Shown: positions 57,018 through 64,000 of the stretch, piece after piece
Layout of the letters: each line of letters begins with the position of its first letter
How positions within the stretch are numbered: position 1 is the stretch's first letter
Origin: Epinephelus fuscoguttatus
Taxonomy: Eukaryota > Chordata > Actinopteri > Perciformes > Serranidae
Assembly (NCBI RefSeq): GCF_011397635.1
Contig: NC_064756.1
Span: forward strand, 36,682,633-36,746,632
DNA: 64,000 nt
Direction of reading: 5' to 3'
Program-made: the position numbers and the translations under genes
Notes under the pieces: model-generated
What the model was told of the DNA's origin: nothing
Database searches by the model: none
What the model saw: only the letters and a program-made list of their open reading frames with translations

Positions 57018-58701
57018 GCAATAAGATAGATAGATAGATGCCAAACAAAATTGTAACAACAGCCTGAAAATCCTTGATGATAATTGGCTGGCTACCAACA
57101 ACTGCTGCACAGTGTAGTGGTACACAGTACCAAAGAGGGTGCTGCTTTTTAACATTATTGACTCTAGACAAGTGCATCATCAGTTAAAGACAAACCCTCA
57201 AGTGGGTTAACAGTCAAGTCAAGCCAAAACATATGTATGGGAAATGGTTATTAGTGTCCCAGCATTGGCTGAATCTTGACCCATGTCTTTTATGGTACTG
57301 CCACTGGGGGGCGCCAGAGTTGGACTATCTCAAATATTATATACCATGCCTTTAATTTAACAATAGAAGATCTTTAGGAATTACAATACAAAATACAAAT
57401 AGTGGCAGAAATGTATTATTCAAGGTGGTGGGGTTATTCCTATGAAAACAACAAGAGCCAACATTCAGAAATGCTTTAAAAATGAATGGAACTGAAACAA
57501 AAGCTAATTGCTTGCTACCCTCGAGCTGTGCCCCAATTTTCCCCACAAAATTAACTTGTATCTGTCATGTTATTAATCTTTCTGCTAACAACAGGATGGA
57601 AAACACATATTAACATCTCACCATCATATGGTTGCTGTACCGGTTTTGCTGGTAGAGAGAGAATGCATTTTATTCATCATATATTTCAATATAGAGTCAT
57701 ATTGGTGACTCAAAGCAACAGTAGAAGTGAAGAGCCAGCAGATCACCATAGTACATTAAACTATTTAGTCTTTTTTTCCACCAGAAGTAGCCTAATGACG
57801 AAAGCACCATTTTGGTCCTCAGAAGAACTGCGTTGTTTTCAGAGTGCAGGATGTGAGTAAGGAGGGCTGCTGCTTCCTCATAAACTGTGGAAAGACTAAT
57901 ATGTCCTCATGGGTTTTTGTGATCTGCAGGGCCGGGAGCTCAAGCAAGGTCATTACTATATAAATAGAACAACAGCTACTATTATAAACTGTGTTTCTAT
58001 GCACATATTAGAGCTAGAATGAGACCATGCCTCATGATATGAAGTAAATATGGCCTAACAGGAGCTATAATGTCACATTCATTGAATTTATACAGCAGTA
58101 TGTCAAGTGTATATATGTATGCTGTAGACACTGGAGCAATCTGGGAGGGAAGCACCATCATCTTGACTGCTCTCCCTTTTAGATGTGTTATATGATCATT
58201 CATTTCAGCAGCTGTTGTGCATTTACAAAAAAAGGTGTTTTACTATGAAAAAAATCAGAGTATGAGTATGTTCAGTTTGCTACTTATGCATTTATTTTCA
58301 TTCCCCTGGATGCACTGAAGGAATGTACCCATAAGTGTTTGAAAGGCTAGTGTCAATAAACAGCTGCCTGCATACTGAATATTCAAATACACAACAATTT
58401 GATCCAAGTATGTTTTTGCAAACCATGGCCACTTCACAACTGTGTGTTATTATCTTGCTGAAATGTTGAAACCTTATGCATAAATGACCCTGTGGTTAAT
58501 GTGTGGTGAGGATTAGGCACCACTTAGTAATAATTAGGAAAAGATCATGTTTTAGTTTAAAATACCTTGATCTGGGGGCACAAGCCCTGCTGGAAGGGCA
58601 GCAATGTCTCTGTGTAAAACAACCTCTTTTTGTGGCACTATCTCAGCAGGAAATGCAGAGATATCTTGGTAAGGAAAAAACACACTTTTCATAGCACTAC
58701 A
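57018..58701. other. Intergenic, no gene seen
   Basis: A short (TAGA)n lies near 57026-57038. Otherwise nothing recognised. Confidence 0.5.
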
Positions 58702-59070
58702 GGGGCGGCACGGTGGTATAGTGGTTAGCACTGTCGCCTTACAGCAAGAGGGTTCCTGGTTTAATCCCAGGAGGGAGCCCTTCTGTGGGGAGTTTGCAAG
58801 TTCTCCCTGTGTCAGCGTGGGTTTTCTCCAGGTACTCCAGCTTCCTCCCACCTTCTAAAGACATGCAGGTTAATTGGTGACTCTAAATTGTCCGTAGGTG
58901 TGAGTGTAAGCGTGAATGGTTGTCTGTCTCTATGTGTCAGCCCTGCGATAGTCTGGCAACCTGTCCAGGGTGTACCCTGCCTCTCGCCTCATGTCAGCTG
59001 GGATAGGCTCCAGCCCCCCTGCAACCCGCAAGAGGATAAGCAGTTACAAAAATGGATGGATGGATGGCAT
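58702..59070 (+). mobile_element. tRNA-derived SINE with (GGAT)n tail
   Basis: GGGGCGGCACGGTGGTATAG with TGGTTAGCACTGT resembles a Pol III A box, and GGTTTAATCCC a degenerate B box. The body GTGTCAGCGTGGGTTTTCTC, CATGCAGGTTAATTGGTGAC, CTGTCCAGGGTGTACCCTGC and GCTGGGATAGGCTCCAGC is a very common teleost SINE. It ends AAAATGGATGGATGGATGG. It looks close to full length. A 117-codon frame through it is not a gene. Confidence 0.8.
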
Positions 59071-60582
59071 TACCCCTGGTGGAAAAACAGTGACAGGTCA
59101 CTACAAAACACCCACATTTGGTGGCTAAGAAGCAACTTGAAAAACAGCAGTGATGACGTGCTAATAAACAACCAGTTTTGTTGTTCTCGAGCTATCATAA
59201 GCATGAACACTGTAGTTTATTTTAACTCATTCCACATATAGTACGCCATCCACTGCCCCAGATACTCACAATAATACTGATTAATCCACTGCTGAAAAAT
59301 AGTCCCCAACAAATGCACTATTTATTGTTTTTTACCCGTGATTAAAATAGGGCATTCAAAAGTGTTGATTACAGAGAGGTGGAAGTACAATCAGGTTTTC
59401 ATTCAATTTTGTATAGTAAAGAAGTGTCATTATTTTGGATTAAAATTGAAAAGTGTATCTCTGTTTATAACTAAATGTTTTACCGATGCTCTTTTAAAGG
59501 TGTGAACAACATCATCATTATGAGGTGGAAAGCATTTATATTTAAAGTTACAAAAAGAAAACAATTACTGTGAACACAGGACATTTAATTTTCTAAGTAA
59601 CAGTGGGTTCTTGAAAAGGACATTAACAAGAATAAAGAACATAATTATTTATTTGAATGTTGGTGTGATACTCTGAGCCAGGCTGAAGATGTGTTAAATT
59701 TTATCAGTTTGTGCATATGCATCTGTGTATGAGCGTTAAATCTCAGGTTGCTGATCAAATTGTTGCTGCAAAATTAATTTATTTGCTGTATATATGTGTG
59801 TAAATTTGATTTTTAGCTGGCAGCATTGTGTAAATGCTGTTTTTGTTTTCTGTTGGGGTACAGATCTGGATCCTCACACTCTTTAGCTTTCACAGAATCT
59901 GTGACAGGTCACTGTGGAAAAGTCTTCTAAATGAGTAATATGTAAATCTAAAACATGCAGACGATCCGTTTCTGCGAGGAAATCTCTGCATCATTAGCAT
60001 TGAGTTAATTTGGTGGAGATGAATCAGTTCATGTAATGTTTAAAACTTACAGATTAGGCTGGGCCTCAGCCTTTCCCAACTCATGAATAGCATTACAGTG
60101 AAAAAATATTTCTTATAACATACATTTCATTGCTGTATTACCACTAATAAACTAAGAGTCACATTAAATAATGAGCTCTCATATAAACACATACATTTGG
60201 GATGCTTTGCTAATTTTTCTTCCCCATCTTCCTCACATAATCTCATTCACACACAGCTTCATGTGCTGCTCACAGTTTATATGTGTGTGTTTACCTATAG
60301 AAGCTGCCTATATCCTCATTATGCTAATCTGTCCTTGTCAGCCCACACAGCAGCCCTGGATGGATGCTGCTCTTTGCCTCAGCTGCAAAACAGCATGATT
60401 TCTTCTTCCTATTTAAATCAGAGCTCATCCTGTGCTGCGGCTTTGGTGAAATCACAAGCAAGTTAAACAAAAAACTGCACATTTGAAAAGGCAGCCCAGA
60501 AACATTATCTGACCCTCATTATACAGAGCCAGATAAAAAGAGTGTTGATGTCCCTTGGTTAAAAAAAGTATGTGATCATATG
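59071..60582. other. Intergenic, no gene seen
   Basis: AT-rich. The stretches near 59940-60020 and 60300-60370 have the low-repeat look of conserved non-coding DNA, but conservation cannot be tested here. Confidence 0.4.
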
Positions 60583-61442
60583 TTAAAGGGATAGTTCAGA
60601 TTTTTTGAAGTAGGGTTCTATGGGGTATGTATCCACAGACAGTATATTACATACAGTAGATGTCAGCTGGCATGCCCCCACTTTGGAGACGCAGGCTGGA
60701 GTCTGACATGGAAGCTCAGCAATCAGCTTCTGTGGCGGGGTCACCTTAAAAAGTCCCATCTAAAAAGGAATCAGTATCAGTTTAAGTGTACGCTATATTG
60801 ACATTATTTTTTAATGCTTTACCTCAATGTCACATAGTGATTATCAACAGGAAAATTAAGCCTTTATATTGCTGTCTTTAATGCCAGACTCTTGTGAGAT
60901 AAACATTGATTAATTTATTCAACATTGCTAAACACAGGAGCTGCTGGTCTATAGCTGCCTTGATCAGTTATTAATTTTGTGTTATTGTGTGACTTCGGCC
61001 TTTAAAAGGGTTAGTTCAAATTCACCAAAGTCACACAATAACACAGACTAACTAACCGATCGAAGCAGTGGTAGACCAGCAGCTTCTGTGTTCAGCAACT
61101 TAAATTACTCTTTTACTCAATGGAGTGGTGGCTGTGACCAGAGCACAGATGGGGAGCTGAAGCTGTTAACAGCTTCCCAGTTGAAATGGGCTGCCTGAAG
61201 GAATGGTAGAGCAGTGACAATACTCTCAATATGGCATACCCTGAAACTGATATTAATTTTTTTAGGTGGCTAAAATATGTTTTGTTGCTGACCCCTGTTC
61301 ACAGTGTACATGGCTGAGCTTCCGTGTCAGACTCCAGCCTGCCTCACCAAGGCGTGCTGACTGACATCTACTGCATGTAATATACTGAATATCAATAAGA
61401 ACCTCATACAACCCCACTTAAAAAAATCCGAACTATCTAAGT
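60583..61442. mobile_element. DNA element (MITE) with long terminal inverted repeats
   Basis: The left end TTAAAGGGATAGTTCAGATT with GCAGGCTGGAGTCTGACATG is matched in inverse by CATGGCTGAGCTTCCGTGTC, GACTCCAGCCTGC and AATCCGAACTATCTAAG at the right end; arms are about 150 bp. The centre holds two 17-bp inverted arms, GTGTTATTGTGTGACTT (60979-60995) and its exact complement (61028-61044). No transposase. Confidence 0.75.
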
Positions 61443-64000
61443 ACTACCACTTTATCTTTCATTCAAGAGTTGTGATGTGGGATGATCCTCAGTGGTAATA
61501 ATGATACTACATGTTTATAAAATTGCGATCAATTTATTATTATTTTAACCTAATTTCTGATGTGTAGTGTGTATCAAAAAATTGACAATGACTAAGAGGA
61601 AGATGCTGAAGGGGGAAATGAAAGTAACACATTTCAGGAGACACGTCTGCATCAGTATTTGAAACGTGGTGAATAAAATTCACCAGAATGCAGATGCTCC
61701 AGTTTTTCTGGTGCAGGATCCTCCAACCCCCCAATTCATATGTCTTTTCTGCAACTAATGATTATTTTCAGTATTGATCAATCAGATAATTATTGTCTGG
61801 ATTAATTGGTCAATTGTTTTGCCAATAAAATGTTAGAAAATTGTGAGAGATGTCCTTCCAGAGGCCAAGGTGACGCCTTTAGATAATATGTTTTATCTGA
61901 CCAACAGTCTAAATCTATTCAGTTTATTATCATGCAACAAAGACAGGCATCATATCCTCACATTTAAGAGGCCTGGAACTGGCAAATGTGGCTTCTTTGC
62001 TTGAAAAAATCCCAAAATGATTATTTGATGATCAAAATAGTTGCCAATTAAGGTTCTGTCAATGACTAATCATTGCAGCTCTATGTGCCCCAACCCAAGT
62101 GCTGAAACAATTCTTACAGCCTTGTTGTGTGCGTGCGTCCACCAGATGAATGTAGGTCCAATGTTAGCAAAGTTTTGGTCTCCATGACCTCCTGAAAAAA
62201 ATATCTGTCTCTTAAGTTCCCAGATGCTTCACTTTCTTGACCAGCTTGTCCCTTACTTTATTTGTTTACTGTAGAGAAGGAAGTGTTTTTTTTTTTAAGG
62301 GGTCTCACTGTAAACAGCTGCAACGCTGATGAGTGGGAGTGAAGCAAATCTGTAAAGTCACAGACTGTAAAATCAAAACAGTAAGTTAAAAGATGCTAAA
62401 ATGCTCTGCAAGGCTGAGGGGAACTGGTAATTCTCTGTGGGTTCGTCACTATGAGCAACCCTTTTTTCACATTACACACAGTTATATGATTTGTTGTTCT
62501 TGTAAAATGTTGATTAGAGCAGCTTTAAGCATTAGCTGTCATCCAGATGTGTCTTACCTTCAGTGCAACATGCTCCGTTTTCTTCCCTGCAAATATCACA
62601 AGAGGACACAAGGTAGAAATCCGAGAGCAAGAGTAGAAGTAGATTAGAATAGAGCTTTAAGTACTGAAATAAGAGGCACACAGAATGTGTAGATAAACTG
62701 CATTTTTATGTCACTTGTAAATAAAAAAAGACACCAGAAGAAGAAGAAGAAGAAGAAGAAGAAGAAGAAGAAGAAGAAGAAGAAGAAGGGAGCAGAACTT
62801 CTTTGCGTTCTGGTTTCGCTGCCACCCACAGCAAGACCAGTTAGACACATCAAGCACTGCGTAGGCTTCCCTTTGTACCGTAGAAAATGTATTTATTAAA
62901 GCATAGGCTCCAGAACACAATCAAAAGAAAAGGAACAACAGCTGCAAGATTGCAGAACATATTATGTACCATAAAATTGATAAAGAAATCACTGTACACG
63001 CTACAGTGCTTTTTAAAATCACAGCTTTTGCAATGCAGTTAATAGAACTGATGGTCTATGTATTATTATTTTCACATATAATAAACATTCAATAAATCTC
63101 AAATATGTCTTCTTTTGGGAACATCTAGATTAATGTCAAATAAATGTATATTTGTAAGTTTGAGTTAGAAATGTTATCACAGCAGAACAAACAGCATACA
63201 AAAAGTACAATCATTGTTCAGTATTTAGCTCAGCTGACTGTAAATCTGAGAAGAATAATGGATGAAGGACGATGATGAGCAATTTAAAAAAATTAATATT
63301 CTGTTGGACCTAAGATTTCTAATGTCTCTTACATGATGCATACATAGTTACTCAAATCTGACCAGTGCAACCACATCGGCCTTTTGTGTTACATATATAT
63401 GTAAGTGTATGTTCCACTTTTGAGGTCACTTAAAACCTTTTGAGGTTTCACTGCAGGAAAATGTGTTACTGTTGGGAGATGCTCGATGAAATGCAGCCTA
63501 CAAGTGCTGTAACAGAATTTGGGATTAAAGACAGGAGGGAATTTCAATTTGATTTTCACAAACTATCGTAAGATCACTTTTGGCTTAATGACCGCGTGTG
63601 ACAATTTTACACCTCAGTGAATTTCGCTTTTTTGCTAAAATCTGCAGACTGTATGTATAAAGTCAGAATGTTAAGATGCAGTTCTTCTAAAATACTAGAA
63701 TTTATCTTTCTTCATATCTACAAATTGTTTTTAGTTGCCAAAAATATTCATTTTAATTTAAAATTGAATCATCATACAAATGATATACATTTTTAAAAGC
63801 CAATATTTTATTAAACTCTCAGAGAATCATTGTTTAAATTTCATATAAAATATATTTCACTACAAAACTGTTTTCTTTGAAGCAAAGGGAGTTTGGCATA
63901 CGGTATCTCTTCGTTTCTAAAAGATCTAATCTGCTTTATAGCACTTGAAGGGTTTTATTCCAAAATACTAAATAAGCACTTTTATTGCAACTGATTCTGA
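61443..64000. other. Intergenic with (AGA)n array, no gene seen
   Basis: A (GAA)n array lies at 62736-62788. The remainder is AT-rich without a supported gene. Confidence 0.5.
62736..62788. repeat. (AGA)n trinucleotide microsatellite
   Basis: About 17 perfect units; poly-Lys and poly-Leu frames across it are artefacts. Confidence 0.95.

Noticed and set aside
58888..59241. 117-codon plus-strand frame
   Set aside because: It is read through the SINE body; the same peptide would occur at every genomic copy.
62644..62920. Frames encoding poly-Lys or poly-Leu proteins
   Set aside because: Produced by the (AGA)n microsatellite.
1..64000. CRISPR arrays, rRNA or functional tRNA genes
   Set aside because: No spaced repeats, rRNA blocks or intact cloverleaf were seen; tRNA-like boxes occur only inside SINE relics.

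Overview
The window looks like nuclear DNA from a ray-finned fish, probably a percomorph-type teleost. The evidence is two intron-bearing vertebrate genes, long AT-rich non-coding stretches, many (GT)n and (CT)n microsatellites, and a dense set of teleost-type transposons (Tc1/mariner, hAT, PIF/Harbinger, L2-like and jockey-superfamily LINEs, tRNA-derived SINEs and a Ty3/gypsy-class LTR element). No bacterial, organellar or CRISPR feature was seen.

Only two host protein genes can be supported. They sit head to head across a promoter of about 0.5 kb. An IRF2BP-family co-repressor (best match IRF2BP1) lies on the minus strand at 9157-10783 as two exons. The RNA polymerase I subunit gene polr1g (CD3EAP/PAF49) lies on the plus strand at 11320-14417 as three exons. 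Human IRF2BP1 and POLR1G both map to 19q13.32, so the pairing looks like conserved synteny. A possible terminal exon of an unidentified minus-strand gene lies near 18.0-18.3 kb.

Region by region: 1-5.2 kb is repeats, including a Tc1 element invaded by a LINE that was itself invaded by an L2 LINE. 5.2-9.1 kb is non-coding and may hold the 3' UTR of the IRF2BP gene. 9.1-15 kb holds the gene pair. 15-29 kb is mostly non-coding with MITEs, microsatellites and one promoter-like CT/GC-rich island near 22.6-23.1 kb. 29.4-47.8 kb is a transposon nest. 47.8-64 kb is non-coding with a LINE ORF1 relic, a SINE, MITEs and a palindromic repeat.

The nest is the most interesting part. Its core is an 11.9 kb Ty3/gypsy-class retrotransposon (32447-44352) in which the integrase is encoded before the reverse transcriptase, within a single open frame. 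This is the unusual Gmr1-type order. Its leader was entered by a 3.67 kb DNA transposon with TGT...ACA ends, a 4-bp CCGG target duplication and an intron-split gypsy-integrase-like HHCC domain, which are the hallmarks of Ginger elements. Two near-identical hAT elements in opposite orientation inserted into its gag and 3' region. They carry the same frameshifted BED finger and have 8-bp target duplications. The retroelement is dead: it has a stop in RT, YLDN in place of YLDD, frameshifts and a truncated 3' LTR. All coordinates and splice sites were read by eye.
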